Assembly (NCBI GenBank): GCA_902362715.1
Contig: CABIXN010000002.1
Location: 310,001 to 374,000 of the forward strand
DNA: 64,000 nucleotides
Source of the DNA: Lachnospiraceae bacterium
GTDB lineage: Bacteria > Bacillota > Clostridia > Lachnospirales > Lachnospiraceae
Direction: 5' to 3'
The notes below the pieces were generated by a model that was given only the letters and a program-made list of their open reading frames with translations, was not told the origin of the DNA and ran no database searches. Shown piece by piece: positions 45,947 to 55,929 of this stretch (position 1 is its first letter; every line of letters starts with the position of its first letter). A program made the position numbers and the translations under genes.

Positions 45947-46594
45947 ATGGTGACATTGCAGGATTTAAAGTGGATCGTAAAACAACCGGGAAAAGAGGAA
46001 AAGGCTCCAACGGCAAGGTATTTGCTGGAGCATGGAAAACGTGTGGTAAGCATGGAAAATGGCAGGGATGTGCAGCTTCTGGTGTTTGCGGAAGGATGGG
46101 CGCTTTACCGGGTAGGAAAGTATACCACGGTTTTCCCCGTACATAGCTGCGGCGGTTATTGTTATAAAAGCCACGGGCGGCAGATTTTTGTGGACGCCGC
46201 TTTCTTTGAGGAACAGGAGTGGTATGTGCGCCTGATGTTAGAGGGAGAGGATCGTCTGATGAAAAACCGGGAATCAAGCCGGAAAGGCAAGGTCGTTTCT
46301 TACCATGCGGTTTCCGAGGAATGGTTTTTCCTGACTTCTCCGGTATTGCCGCCCCTGGAGCAGTTGATTGAAAAAGAGCAGATTTTGGAACTGATGGGAC
46401 TTTTGACAAAGCGGCAGAGGGATATTGTGATCCTGTATTTTTACTATGGGGAAACTCAGGGGGAGATTGCAAAGACCCTTGGCGTTTCCCAGCCTGCGGT
46501 TTCCCAGGCGCTTATGGCGGCGCTGCGGCGGATGCGGGAAGGTCAGGAAGAAATCTTCCCCGGAAAAGCTGGCTTCGGGAGGTGTGCCGTATGA
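45947..46594 (+). CDS. Sigma-70 region-4-like regulator with an N-terminal extra domain
   Basis: A 215-residue protein. The N-terminal 130 residues are of unknown type (VSMENGRDVQLLVFAEGWALYRVGKYTTVFPV). The end is a sigma-70 region 4: LTKRQRDIVILYFYYGETQGEIAKTLGVSQPAVSQAL (about 165-200). Similar proteins regulate conjugative transposons as Orf7/8 types or sporadic sigma factors. ATG 45947 follows GGAAAGGTGG. The stop overlaps the next start (ATGA). Confidence 0.82.
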   Translation: MVTLQDLKWIVKQPGKEEKAPTARYLLEHGKRVVSMENGRDVQLLVFAEGWALYRVGKYTTVFPVHSCGGYCYKSHGRQIFVDAAFFEEQEWYVRLMLEGEDRLMKNRESSRKGKVVSYHAVSEEWFFLTSPVLPPLEQLIEKEQILELMGLLTKRQRDIVILYFYYGETQGEIAKTLGVSQPAVSQALMAALRRMREGQEEIFPGKAGFGRCAV

Positions 46595-47037
46595 GAGGAA
46601 AACGCCCAAAGGAGCGGAAATGTTATGTGCTTCGTGCCGGGGATGGGACTGTGGTGGAAGTCACCAGGGAGGTCTATCTGGAATGGTATCAATCCCGCAG
46701 ACGGGAGCGCTACCAGAACGAGAGAAAACAGAAATATGGCGTGTCCAGCCTGGAAGCCCTGTCGGAGAAAGGGATTCTCCCGGATGGGAGGGCAGACGGC
46801 CCGGAAGAGATGGTGATCCGGGAATTGTGTGTGGAGAAACTGCGTTCCGTGATGGAAGAACTGGCGGAAGCAGACGCTTATCTTCTGTATCTCCTGTTTT
46901 TTGAGGAAGTGACGGTAAAGGAAGCGGCGCAGCTTTGCGGGTGCAGCCGGAAAACCATTGCCAACCGGAGAAAGCGGATTTTAAGGGAATTGAATGAAAA
47001 ACTGAAAGCGATGGGGATCATGGGAGGCTGCTTCTAA
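46591..47037 (+). CDS. Second sigma-region-4-like HTH protein
   Basis: A 148-residue basic protein. The C-terminal third has a helix-turn-helix of sigma-70 region 4 type (VTVKEAAQLCGCSRKTIANRRKRILRELNEKL), and the N-terminal part is Arg/Tyr-rich. It overlaps the previous gene by four bases and is certainly cotranscribed. Together they may drive or tune the transfer genes. SD GGGAGGTGTGCC before ATG 46591. Confidence 0.8.
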   Translation: MRGKRPKERKCYVLRAGDGTVVEVTREVYLEWYQSRRRERYQNERKQKYGVSSLEALSEKGILPDGRADGPEEMVIRELCVEKLRSVMEELAEADAYLLYLLFFEEVTVKEAAQLCGCSRKTIANRRKRILRELNEKLKAMGIMGGCF

Positions 47038-47065
47038 AAGGTTCCTGCCAGAATACAGCACAGCC

Positions 47066-47090
47066 ACTTTACGACACGATGTCGCAAAGT
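47066..47090. promoter_or_regulatory. 25-bp palindrome, site 2
   Basis: ACTTTACGACAC, G, ATGTCGCAAAGT: the same dyad as site 1 with two differences. The stem is lengthened by CAGCC/GGCTG on each side (47061-47095), so it might also fold as RNA after the sigma-like gene. It lies 100 bases before the KAP gene. Confidence 0.7.
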
Positions 47091-47192
47091 GGCTGTTGCA
47101 TTATAGAAAGTTCTTTGGATAAAATGGGAATGTAATTCTTGGTAAAGAATGTTAGAATTATTTTATCCTAAGACATAAGGGGGAATAATGGC

Positions 47193-49193
47193 ATGGTAGA
47201 TAGAATGAAAAATAGGAAATTAACGGATGATGATATTGTTAAGGAAATAATCAATTATGTTGATGAAACTTTATATAATTATGCAGTAATGATTGATGGC
47301 GAATGGGGATGTGGTAAAACATATTTTATTCAAAAGAGACTCTATAAAGAATTAGAGAAACATGAAAATAAACACGGACAGTCCGATCATGATTATCAAC
47401 AAAGAAAAATTATCTATGTTTCTTTGTATGGAGTAAAATCCATAGAAGAAGTAACAAAGCAGTTGTTTATGGAAGCCCTTGTAGCAAAAGCAGGAAAAGG
47501 GAAAGGCATGATAAAAAAAGGAACTGAAGCAATTAGTTCAATGCTTCCGGTAATGTTTGACATTTTGAAAAATAAGGGAATAGAACTTGATGTTAATAAT
47601 ATAACTGAAGCAACGGAAAAATTGATTCCAATAAAAAATAGTATTTTAATTTTTGATGATTTAGAGCGATGTGATTGCCCGACAAATGAAATTTTAGGGT
47701 ACATTAATTCGTTTGTGGAACATGAAAATATGAAAGTTATTATTGTTGCAAATCAAAAAGAAATAGGTAAAGGGGTAAGTTCTGCAAATCAAGAGTTGAA
47801 ATATCTGGTGGCGGCTCATAATAATATCCTATTTGAAAAAAACCAAAAAAGTGAAGTGATAAATCAATATTCGAATTCGGAAAGGAAAAATGAAAATACA
47901 AGTCCTGTGGACATAGAGACAGTAAAAAATAGAGTTCAGAAACTATTCGTAGAGGATAATTTATATGACAAAGTAAAAGAAAAATTAATTGGAGTAACAA
48001 TCTATTACCAGCCAGATTTGCAGACTGTTTTTAAAAAACTTATTACTTCAGCAAAATTGGATGATAACCTTAAAAAATACTTATATGATGATATAGCTTT
48101 TTTTGAAGAATATATGATAAATGAAGCACACGCTAACATAAGAACATTCCAGTTCTTTTTATCGAAAATAAATCAGTTATATAAAAAACTCATACAGTTA
48201 GAAGATAAGGGACGAGAGGCTTTCTTAAAATATATAGTTAAATATTCATTTAAAATAAGTGTTTCCTTCAAAAATGGAGATTATAAATACGAGTGGAAAG
48301 GCACAGAAGAATATGCCTTTAAAAGTATAGGAAGTATTGACATTTTGGGGAATCAATTATCGTTTCGATTTGTAGATGATTTTATTATTAAGAGTATATT
48401 AGAAGATGGACGCATAAAAGATATGTTTGAATTATTTGCAAACGAATATCTTAGAAAAAGTAGTCCAGAGAAAGAAGCATTTGCTGAACTAGATTCCCAC
48501 TGGTATGAGCTAACAGATATAGTAATTGAGAAAAAAATAGATATAATTTTAAAAGGATTGGAAAATGATGCATATGATGTTAAGGACTATCCTCGAATCA
48601 TTAATCGTTTCCTTGAATTGCAAGAGCATGGTTTCCCAGAGGATAATACAATAAAAATGATTGAAAATATGAAAATTAGCTTATCTAAGCTGTCTCGCTA
48701 TATAGAAATTGATAATGGTTATGGAGTAATGTATGAGGGGGACAGAAGAAATAAATATCAGAGGATAGTAACAGATTTACAGAATGATATTGATCAAAAG
48801 TTTCAAAATAATTATTCAAATACATTAGATTCATACCTAACTATGAAAGAAGGATGGGGAGAAAAAATAGAAAACTATGTTTTTCATAACAAAAATGAAA
48901 TTTGTTCATCTAGAGGTTTCCTCAGAGAATTAGATTTTGATATGTTATGTGAGCGAATTAAAGCAGCTACGTCAAAAGATTTGCAGGCATTTAGAAGTTG
49001 TATTATAAATTTATATACAAGAGGTATTTTAGGGGAGGCTTTAGAGGAAGAACGTATGCTATTACCTAAATTGAGACAATGTATAGAGAATATAAATACA
49101 GAAGGATTTGATAGAATCAAGAAAATGCAAATTAGTTTTTTGGTTAAAAACTTGAAAGATGGAGAAAAAGTATATTTTGCAAAACAAAGCTAA
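47193..49193 (+). CDS. KAP-like P-loop NTPase, probable cargo/defence gene
   Basis: A 666-residue protein with Walker A GEWGCGKTYF (about 36-45) and Walker B SILIFDDLERC (about 150-160), the DDxxR pattern of KAP-type NTPases. Then comes KVIIVANQKEI, and about 400 helical residues without membrane segments or a recognisable domain. GC is near 30%, far below the surrounding element, so it was acquired separately. It has its own promoter region after palindrome 2 and a terminator behind. Genes of this kind in ICE cargo spots are often antiphage systems, but no known system is matched with certainty. SD AAGGGGGAAT before ATG 47193. Confidence 0.78.
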   Translation: MVDRMKNRKLTDDDIVKEIINYVDETLYNYAVMIDGEWGCGKTYFIQKRLYKELEKHENKHGQSDHDYQQRKIIYVSLYGVKSIEEVTKQLFMEALVAKAGKGKGMIKKGTEAISSMLPVMFDILKNKGIELDVNNITEATEKLIPIKNSILIFDDLERCDCPTNEILGYINSFVEHENMKVIIVANQKEIGKGVSSANQELKYLVAAHNNILFEKNQKSEVINQYSNSERKNENTSPVDIETVKNRVQKLFVEDNLYDKVKEKLIGVTIYYQPDLQTVFKKLITSAKLDDNLKKYLYDDIAFFEEYMINEAHANIRTFQFFLSKINQLYKKLIQLEDKGREAFLKYIVKYSFKISVSFKNGDYKYEWKGTEEYAFKSIGSIDILGNQLSFRFVDDFIIKSILEDGRIKDMFELFANEYLRKSSPEKEAFAELDSHWYELTDIVIEKKIDIILKGLENDAYDVKDYPRIINRFLELQEHGFPEDNTIKMIENMKISLSKLSRYIEIDNGYGVMYEGDRRNKYQRIVTDLQNDIDQKFQNNYSNTLDSYLTMKEGWGEKIENYVFHNKNEICSSRGFLRELDFDMLCERIKAATSKDLQAFRSCIINLYTRGILGEALEEERMLLPKLRQCIENINTEGFDRIKKMQISFLVKNLKDGEKVYFAKQS

Positions 49194-49230
49194 ATTCCTC
49201 AACTTGAGGATATAATGAATTATGCTATAT

Positions 49231-49262
49231 AGGCTCATGCGATTCAGCGTGGGTCTTTTTTT
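49231..49262 (+). terminator. Terminator after the KAP gene
   Basis: AGGCTCATGC (49231-49240) pairs with GCGTGGGTCT (49247-49256) with some G-U pairs, followed by seven T. Confidence 0.7.
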
Positions 49263-49703
49263 ATGATTAATTTCTCAAATTTTAAATTTAAACCTATATT
49301 TTCCCCTCTGAAACCTCCTATTGGTGAGAGGGCGAAGTTCTAAGACACATTCTTTTATTTTCCCCTTTCGCTGAACCTTGAAAATTTCATTGCCTGTCCA
49401 GAATGATACCCGGTATTTGAGTGTGCATATCTGCGTGCCTTGCCGGAGAGAACGCTGCGGAAAGTGAACCGGAGCAGGAACGGGTCTGGAGAGAGAACAG
49501 GCGTAACGCTCAGAAATAAGTTTTCAGCCTGCCAGGTGCAGGCTGGATAACAGCAGATACCATGCGGGGAAGTCTTTTTTAGGCTTCTCCGTATTCATGT
49601 GCTGTTATCAGCGCAATTCCGGGAAAGGGGGGCAGGGAGCCATGAACAGATAAAACATATGGAACTGTATAGACAATGCAACGAAGAAAGAGAGGTTTAA
49701 TTA
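49263..49703 (+). other. Structured leader region before the adhesin gene
   Basis: No protein gene. Several good stems occur: CAGCCTGC/GCAGGCTG (49525-49545), GATAACAGCA/TGCTGTTATC (49546-49609) enclosing CGGGGAAG/CTTCTCCG (49565-49591). The latter hairpin contains TTTTTT at 49575-49580, so it resembles an attenuator or small RNA. The SD AGAGAGG lies just before the adhesin ATG. No known riboswitch core seen. Confidence 0.5.
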
Positions 49704-52700
49704 ATGAAAGGGAAAGGAAAACGACTGCTTTCCGGGTTACTTTCGCTGCTGACGATCCTGACTTCCGTGATCCAGCCGGTTATCACTTATGCCGCAGAGC
49801 CGGAACCCTCAGGGTATGAAGCACAGTACCCGGCCTTGGAGACTGTAAGGGAGTTCCTGGACACAGAGGAAGTAGTAACTGCAGAAGATTACGAAGTGGA
49901 AACCGGGAGCAACTTTGATGTGAAATCGGATTTTTCCGGCTTAGAGATCAATGATGAAAAAGTCCGGGTAACATTCCATGAAGCGAAAAACGAAGCCGGG
50001 CAGGATTTTGACGGGAACCATGTGGACACTTACAGGGCAGTGTACTTTGTAGAGCCTTTAAGCGGCCATCCGTCTTACCATATCTGCAGGAACATTATCG
50101 TAAAAGAGCCGGCGGTGGAGAGCCAGCCAGAGAGTTATTCCGATGGCAGCGGAACCGGTGAGGAGAGTACAGAATCGGAAAGTGAGGACGAAGATGCAGA
50201 ACCACAGCCGCAGACAGAGACAGAGGCAGTGACAGGACTGCCGGAGGAGACAGAAATGCTGCCGGAGGAGGCTCTGGATGCGGCGTTAGAGGAAACAGAA
50301 GATCAAAAAACGGTAGATGAAGAAAGCGGCCTGACGCTTGGTGAAGTACTTCTTCAGGCAGAAGATCAGGGCATTGATATTCAGGAACTGGAAAAAGGCG
50401 AAAGCGTCAGCTTTACGGCACAGGCTCCCATGGCACGGGCAGCCAGAGCATCACAGTCTGTCACGATTACCCAGGGCAGTTATTACTATTATGCGGATTA
50501 CGGACTTGGCTCTTATGTGACCGCTCCGTTTACCGTGTCCTTTGGGAATGTAACAGCAACGGCGTATTGTATCCAGCCGTCAAAACCGGGGCCGGGGAGC
50601 GGCACTTACCAGATCACAAAGCTGGAAGGGAACAGGGAGCTGGCAAAAACAATCTATTATGGAACAGAGGCATCCGGATCGGCATACTTCTTTAACCATT
50701 ACCATACCGATTTCTCTGCAGGCAAGCGGTTTATCGTAACGCACCTGGCAGCTTCCTACGCCAATGGGAGCAGTGATGCCTTCTATGGAACCAACAGCAT
50801 CGGGGAAGCTCTGGCAAAAGAACTTTACAATTATGCCGTGGGACAGCCGGATATTCCCGATGTGGAGATGTCTTTTTCCAATGCCAATGTGACCGCCTAT
50901 GTAGACGGCGATCAACAGCGGACAGAGGAAATCACATTTCAGGCGGCCAGCCAGCAGACGATCACTCTGGATCTGCCGGATGGAGTAAAGCTCCATAATG
51001 TCAGCACCGGAATGACGAGTGCTGCAGGAGCAGCCGTGACAATCTCCGGCGGCACACGGTTCTATCTGACCGCACCGCTGACACAGACGAAAGACGTGTC
51101 CGGTTCCTGGTCGGCAAAGATGCAGGGAAGTATTACGAAAGATTACTCCGCCTATAAGATCACCACAGGAAGCGGGACACAGGATCTTGCCTTGGTGTTT
51201 GGCGAGGGTGTGGAGGATGAAAAGTATGTGAGCCTTTCCGTGAAATGGCTGGAGCTGGCGAAGGTGGAAGTCATTAAGGTGGATTCCAATCACTCGGACG
51301 CAAAGCTGGCCGGGGCTGTATTTGGCATTTACAGTGATAAAGACTGCACAAAGCTGATCACGCAGATGCCGGCAACGGATCTGAACGGTTCCTCCGTTGC
51401 AGAGATCATCAAGACACAGGATACGGTCTATCTGAAGGAGATTACAGCGCCCACGGGATACCGTCTGAACACTTCTTCCTATAACGTAAATCTGGTGGCA
51501 AACCAGACGACTTCGGTGACAGTTCCGGATCAGGAACAGCTTGGGGAACTGACGGTCTACAAAGAAGGGGAAGTGCTGGCCGGAGCGGATGTAACAAAAG
51601 ATAGTGTTACCTTCCGCTACGAAAGCCACAGACAGGAAGGCGCTGTTTATAATGTCTATGCGGGAGCGGATATTGTAACGGCTTACGGTGCGAAAGTCTA
51701 CAGTAAAGGTGATCTGGTGAAAGCGAACTTGAACACAGATTCCAATGGGACTGCAGTGCTGAAAAATCTCCATCTTGGGACTTACACCATTAAAGAAGTG
51801 CAGGCCCCGGAGAATTTTTATAACGCCGGGGAGGAAAAGAACGTTACGCTTACTTATGCCGGACAGAACGTGGAAACCGTATTCAGCGAGAGTACCTTCC
51901 ATAATGACAGGCAGAAAGCGGAAGTTTCCGTGGTGAAAAAGGATAAGGACACCTTAAATCCCCTGGATGGCGGCGTGTTTGGCTTATATGCGGGAAGCGA
52001 TATTAAAAACGCTGATGGAAGTGTTGTGGTATCGAAGGGAACGCTGATTGAAAAAGCGGTGACTGGAGAGGATGGAAAAGCCGTATTTACGGCAGACCTG
52101 CCGATCGGATTTTCCTATGATGTGAAAGAAATCCAGGCACCGGAAGGGTATGTGAGGAATCAGGCAGATGTATATTCCTTTACTTTCTATTATACCAATG
52201 ACAGCGAAGCGAAGGTGACATTTACCCATACCTTTGTCAATGAGCGTGTGAACGCTGCGATCCGCCTGCAGAAAAAAGACGCAGAGACAAACCAGGCAAT
52301 CCCCCAGGGAGACGCCACACTGGAAAATGCGGTGTATGGCCTGTATGCCCGTGAGGATATTGTCCATCCGGACGGGGCAACCGGCGTGATCTATAAAGCC
52401 GGTGACAGGGTGGCAACGCTGACCACGGATGAGAACGGGGAAGCGTCTGTAGAAAACCTTTATCTTGGGGAGTATTTTATCAAAGAGATCACGCCTCCGG
52501 TCGGGTATCTGGCGGATGAGAGTGAACATGACCTGGTGTGCAGTTATGAAGGAGATCTGACCGCAACGGTGGAGCGGGAGTGCATTTCACTGGAACAGGT
52601 AAAGAAGCAGCCCTTTGAGATCATCAAAGCGGCCAATAACGGGGAGACGGACGCTGATCTGCTTTCCGGCGCCGGATTTACGGCTTATCTGCAGTCAGAC

Positions 52701-55697
52701 CTGACAGTAAAAGAAGATGGCAGTTATGATTTCGATTCCGCAGAACCGGTGGTGATCGGGGAGAACGGGGCAACAGAGATCTTTACGGATGAAAGAGGAC
52801 ATGCCTGCAGTATTGCGCTGCCTTATGGCACATACGTTGTCCGTGAGACAACCACGCCTCATAATTACAAGCCGGTGGACGATTTTATCGTGCGGATCAC
52901 GGAGCATAGCCCCAACACGCCCCAGGTATGGAGGGTGCTTCTGGATGAAGAATTTGAAGCAAAGTTGAAAATTGTGAAACAGGATGATGAGACGAAAAAA
53001 CCGGTGCTTCACAAAGGCACCGAGTTCCGGATCTATGACCTGGACAATCAAGAATACGTTGAGCAGGTAACAACGTACCCTACGACAACGGTTCACAAGA
53101 CATTCTTTACCGATGAGGAAGGCTATCTGATCCTGCCCCAGAACTTAAAAATCGGCCATTACCGGATCGAGGAAGTGACAGCGCCTTACGGCTATACCCT
53201 CAATGAGAATTATTTTGAAATTGCGGTGGATTCCGATACCGCTTACCAGATCGACCCGGTGTCCGGGGACGTGGTGATTGAGGCGGTCTATGAGAACCAT
53301 CCGGTAAAAGGGAAACTGAAAATCGTAAAGCAGGGCGAAGTGCTGGACGGTTTCAGCAAAGACTTTATCTATGAAATAGAAAACCTGGCAGGCGCAGTCT
53401 TTGAGGTATATGCGGCGGAGGACATTTATACCGCTGACTTCCAGAAGGACGCAGAGGGGAATCGTATCCTGGAATACGCTGCCGGCGAGTTAGTCGGAAC
53501 GGTGACGACGGATGAAAACGGGGAGGCATATCTTTCGGATCTCCCGCTTGGAAGCTACAAGGTTGTGGAAGTTACCGCCCCGGAAGGCTTTGTGCTGAAT
53601 GGGGAAGCGCAGACAGTGACTTTTGCTTATAAAGATCAGGAGACGCCTGTGATTGAGCAGGAAGCCGTTTTCCAGAATGAACGCCAGAAAGTGGAAGTGT
53701 CTGTGGTGAAAAAGGATGCCGAGACACAGGCAACCGTGGAAGGCGCAGTCTTTGGGCTGTATGCCAAAGAGGACATCCTGGCCCATGGCGAAGTGATCGT
53801 GAAAGCGGACACGCTGATCGGCAAGGCACTGTCAGATGAAAACGGGAAAGCGGTCTTTCTGAATGACCTGCCCTTTGGACGTTACTATATCAAGGAAGAA
53901 GCAGCTCCGGACGGGTATGTTTCTTCCGATAAAGTGATAGAAATAACTGCAGAGTATCAGGGACAGGAGATTCCCGTGGTGGAACTGGCCTCTGAATATG
54001 AAAATGAGCCGACAAAGATTTCTGTGAAAAAGACAGATCTCACAACCGGCGTGGAGCTGGTAGGCGCAAAGCTGACCGTACTGGATAAAGATGGGAATAT
54101 TATAGACAGTTGGACTTCCGTAAAAGGGGAGGAACATCTGATCGAGCGCCTGACCGTGGGCGAGACGTACACGCTCCGGGAAGAACTGGCTCCTTACGGG
54201 TATCTGAAAGCGGAAGAGATCACATTTACCGTGGAGGATACCGCAGAAATCCAGAAGGTGGAAATGAAAGACGATGTGCCGACAGGAACGCTGATCATCA
54301 ATAAGAAAGGCGAGTTCCTGGAGGATGTGACGCTGGCCGATACCATTGGCGGCTGGATCAGCCATCTTTTCGAGTATCTTACCGGCGCTCTGAAAGATGT
54401 AACCTTTGAAGTGTATGCCCTGGAGGATATTCATGCAGCGGACGGTGAGAGCGAGGATTATTACAAGAAGGACGAGCTGATCGCCACAATCACCACAGAT
54501 GAGACAGGGATTGCGAAGCTGTCTGAACTTCCTCTTGGAAAATACTATGTGAAAGAAAAGGAGACTGCGGGAGGCTATGTACTGGACGGGGAGATCCGGG
54601 AGATTGACCTGAGCTATGTGGATCAGGACACGGCGGAAGTCACCTGGTCTGGAGACTGGCAGAATAACCGCCAGAAGGTGGAAGTCTCTGTTTTGAAGAA
54701 GGAGAAAGATTCTGACCGGGTGCTTCCTGGCGCTGTGTTAGCCCTTTCCGCAAAAGAGGACATTACCAATAAAGACGGGGATGTAATTCTGGAAGCGGGA
54801 ACTGTGATCGAGGAAAAGGCAACCGGTGAGGATGGAAAGCTGACCTTTGAGGCGGATCTTCCTATTGGATTTTCCTATACCGTGAAAGAAACTTCCCCGG
54901 CTCCGGGATTTGCCACTACAGATGAGGTGCAGGAGTTTACCTTTACAGCGGAATCTTCTGAAAAAGCCACAGTTTCTTATGAATTTACTTTTGAGGATGA
55001 ACCGACTGTCTTTGAATTTACCAAAACTTCCCTGACAGATGGAAAAGAAGTGGAGGGAGCGAAGCTGACGGTGACGGACGAAAAGGGTGAAGTTGTAGAT
55101 GAATGGGTTTCCGGCAAAGAACCCCATATCATCAAGGAGCTGGTAGTCGGTCAGACCTATACCATGACGGAAGTGCTTCCGGCTCCGGGGTATGTGACCG
55201 CTGAGAGCATCCAGTTTACGGTGGAGGATACCGCTGAAGTCCAGAAAGTCGAGATGAAAGACGACGTGACAAAGGTGGAAATCTCTAAGACGGATATTGC
55301 CGGAGAGGAACTGCCTGGAGCGAAGCTCACCATCCTGGACGAGAATGGTGAGGTAGTAGAGAGCTGGACTTCCACGGAGGAGCCGCATTATGTTGAGATG
55401 CTTCCGATTGGGAAGTACACGCTCCATGAGGAATCCGCACCGGAGGGCTTTCTGATAGCAGAGGATTTGGCCTTTGAGGTAAAAGATACCGGGGAGATCC
55501 AGAAAGTTGTGATGAAGGATGAGGCGGAGCCGGAAGAGACACCGGAGACGCCGGACACACCGACAACCACGGTAGACGCACCGAAAACCGGGGATCACAC
55601 GCCGATTGCGGCGCTTATGATCTCCTGTGGTCTGGGGCTTGTGGGAGCTATTGCTGCTGCTGTCTGGATGAAAGCAAGAAAAAAGAAACAGGATTGA
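49704..55697 (+). CDS. Giant sortase-anchored adhesin: thioester domain plus about 13 SpaA/CnaB repeats
   Basis: A 1997-residue surface protein. A signal peptide (KRLLSGLLSLLTILTSVIQPVITYAAE, about 5-33) is followed by an acidic low-complexity region (about 130-230). Next is a thioester-type domain with the candidate Cys in TATAYCIQPS (about 290). Then come about 13 SpaA/Cna-B domains (about 515-1950), each starting like VEVSVVKKD and containing GAVFGLYA and a PLGxYxVKE-like E-box, so internal isopeptide bonds are expected. The C-terminus is APKTGD (sortase motif), a hydrophobic helix and KARKKKQD. The thioester could bind host amines covalently. It is conserved in this ICE class and may help mating-pair contact or gut adherence. 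Start ATG 49704 after AGAGAGGTTTAATTA. Confidence 0.9.
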   Translation: MKGKGKRLLSGLLSLLTILTSVIQPVITYAAEPEPSGYEAQYPALETVREFLDTEEVVTAEDYEVETGSNFDVKSDFSGLEINDEKVRVTFHEAKNEAGQDFDGNHVDTYRAVYFVEPLSGHPSYHICRNIIVKEPAVESQPESYSDGSGTGEESTESESEDEDAEPQPQTETEAVTGLPEETEMLPEEALDAALEETEDQKTVDEESGLTLGEVLLQAEDQGIDIQELEKGESVSFTAQAPMARAARASQSVTITQGSYYYYADYGLGSYVTAPFTVSFGNVTATAYCIQPSKPGPGSGTYQITKLEGNRELAKTIYYGTEASGSAYFFNHYHTDFSAGKRFIVTHLAASYANGSSDAFYGTNSIGEALAKELYNYAVGQPDIPDVEMSFSNANVTAYVDGDQQRTEEITFQAASQQTITLDLPDGVKLHNVSTGMTSAAGAAVTISGGTRFYLTAPLTQTKDVSGSWSAKMQGSITKDYSAYKITTGSGTQDLALVFGEGVEDEKYVSLSVKWLELAKVEVIKVDSNHSDAKLAGAVFGIYSDKDCTKLITQMPATDLNGSSVAEIIKTQDTVYLKEITAPTGYRLNTSSYNVNLVANQTTSVTVPDQEQLGELTVYKEGEVLAGADVTKDSVTFRYESHRQEGAVYNVYAGADIVTAYGAKVYSKGDLVKANLNTDSNGTAVLKNLHLGTYTIKEVQAPENFYNAGEEKNVTLTYAGQNVETVFSESTFHNDRQKAEVSVVKKDKDTLNPLDGGVFGLYAGSDIKNADGSVVVSKGTLIEKAVTGEDGKAVFTADLPIGFSYDVKEIQAPEGYVRNQADVYSFTFYYTNDSEAKVTFTHTFVNERVNAAIRLQKKDAETNQAIPQGDATLENAVYGLYAREDIVHPDGATGVIYKAGDRVATLTTDENGEASVENLYLGEYFIKEITPPVGYLADESEHDLVCSYEGDLTATVERECISLEQVKKQPFEIIKAANNGETDADLLSGAGFTAYLQSDLTVKEDGSYDFDSAEPVVIGENGATEIFTDERGHACSIALPYGTYVVRETTTPHNYKPVDDFIVRITEHSPNTPQVWRVLLDEEFEAKLKIVKQDDETKKPVLHKGTEFRIYDLDNQEYVEQVTTYPTTTVHKTFFTDEEGYLILPQNLKIGHYRIEEVTAPYGYTLNENYFEIAVDSDTAYQIDPVSGDVVIEAVYENHPVKGKLKIVKQGEVLDGFSKDFIYEIENLAGAVFEVYAAEDIYTADFQKDAEGNRILEYAAGELVGTVTTDENGEAYLSDLPLGSYKVVEVTAPEGFVLNGEAQTVTFAYKDQETPVIEQEAVFQNERQKVEVSVVKKDAETQATVEGAVFGLYAKEDILAHGEVIVKADTLIGKALSDENGKAVFLNDLPFGRYYIKEEAAPDGYVSSDKVIEITAEYQGQEIPVVELASEYENEPTKISVKKTDLTTGVELVGAKLTVLDKDGNIIDSWTSVKGEEHLIERLTVGETYTLREELAPYGYLKAEEITFTVEDTAEIQKVEMKDDVPTGTLIINKKGEFLEDVTLADTIGGWISHLFEYLTGALKDVTFEVYALEDIHAADGESEDYYKKDELIATITTDETGIAKLSELPLGKYYVKEKETAGGYVLDGEIREIDLSYVDQDTAEVTWSGDWQNNRQKVEVSVLKKEKDSDRVLPGAVLALSAKEDITNKDGDVILEAGTVIEEKATGEDGKLTFEADLPIGFSYTVKETSPAPGFATTDEVQEFTFTAESSEKATVSYEFTFEDEPTVFEFTKTSLTDGKEVEGAKLTVTDEKGEVVDEWVSGKEPHIIKELVVGQTYTMTEVLPAPGYVTAESIQFTVEDTAEVQKVEMKDDVTKVEISKTDIAGEELPGAKLTILDENGEVVESWTSTEEPHYVEMLPIGKYTLHEESAPEGFLIAEDLAFEVKDTGEIQKVVMKDEAEPEETPETPDTPTTTVDAPKTGDHTPIAALMISCGLGLVGAIAAAVWMKARKKKQD

Positions 55698-55779
55698 TAG
55701 GATAGGATTGGGCGTTTGTGGACAGCTATGGGCTTTCCATGAACGCCTTTTTTGATTTTGAAGAAAGAGGTGGATGAAA

Positions 55780-55929
55780 ATGAAATGGCTGATTGCTGCA
55801 GGTGGGGTGCTTGTGTTCCTGCTCTTATTTGGACTGTACTGCTGCATTGTGGTCGGGGCGAGAGAGGACAGGTTCCTGGAAGAACTGGAATGGAAAGGCA
55901 GGCAGGATGGGGACGGGGAAAACGGATAG
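55780..55929 (+). CDS. Small membrane protein (49 aa)
   Basis: MKWLIAAGGVLVFLLLFGLY followed by a charged tail. One hydrophobic helix. ATG 55774 or ATG 55780 both in frame; AGAGG nine bases before 55780. Overlaps the next gene by 23 bases, as seen for linked small genes in the conjugation region. Function unknown. Confidence 0.6.
   Translation: MKWLIAAGGVLVFLLLFGLYCCIVVGAREDRFLEELEWKGRQDGDGENG

Noticed and set aside
50580..51902. 440-codon minus-strand frame inside the adhesin gene
   Set aside because: It is the shadow of a repetitive GC-rich coding region; the plus-strand protein has signal, domains and anchor.
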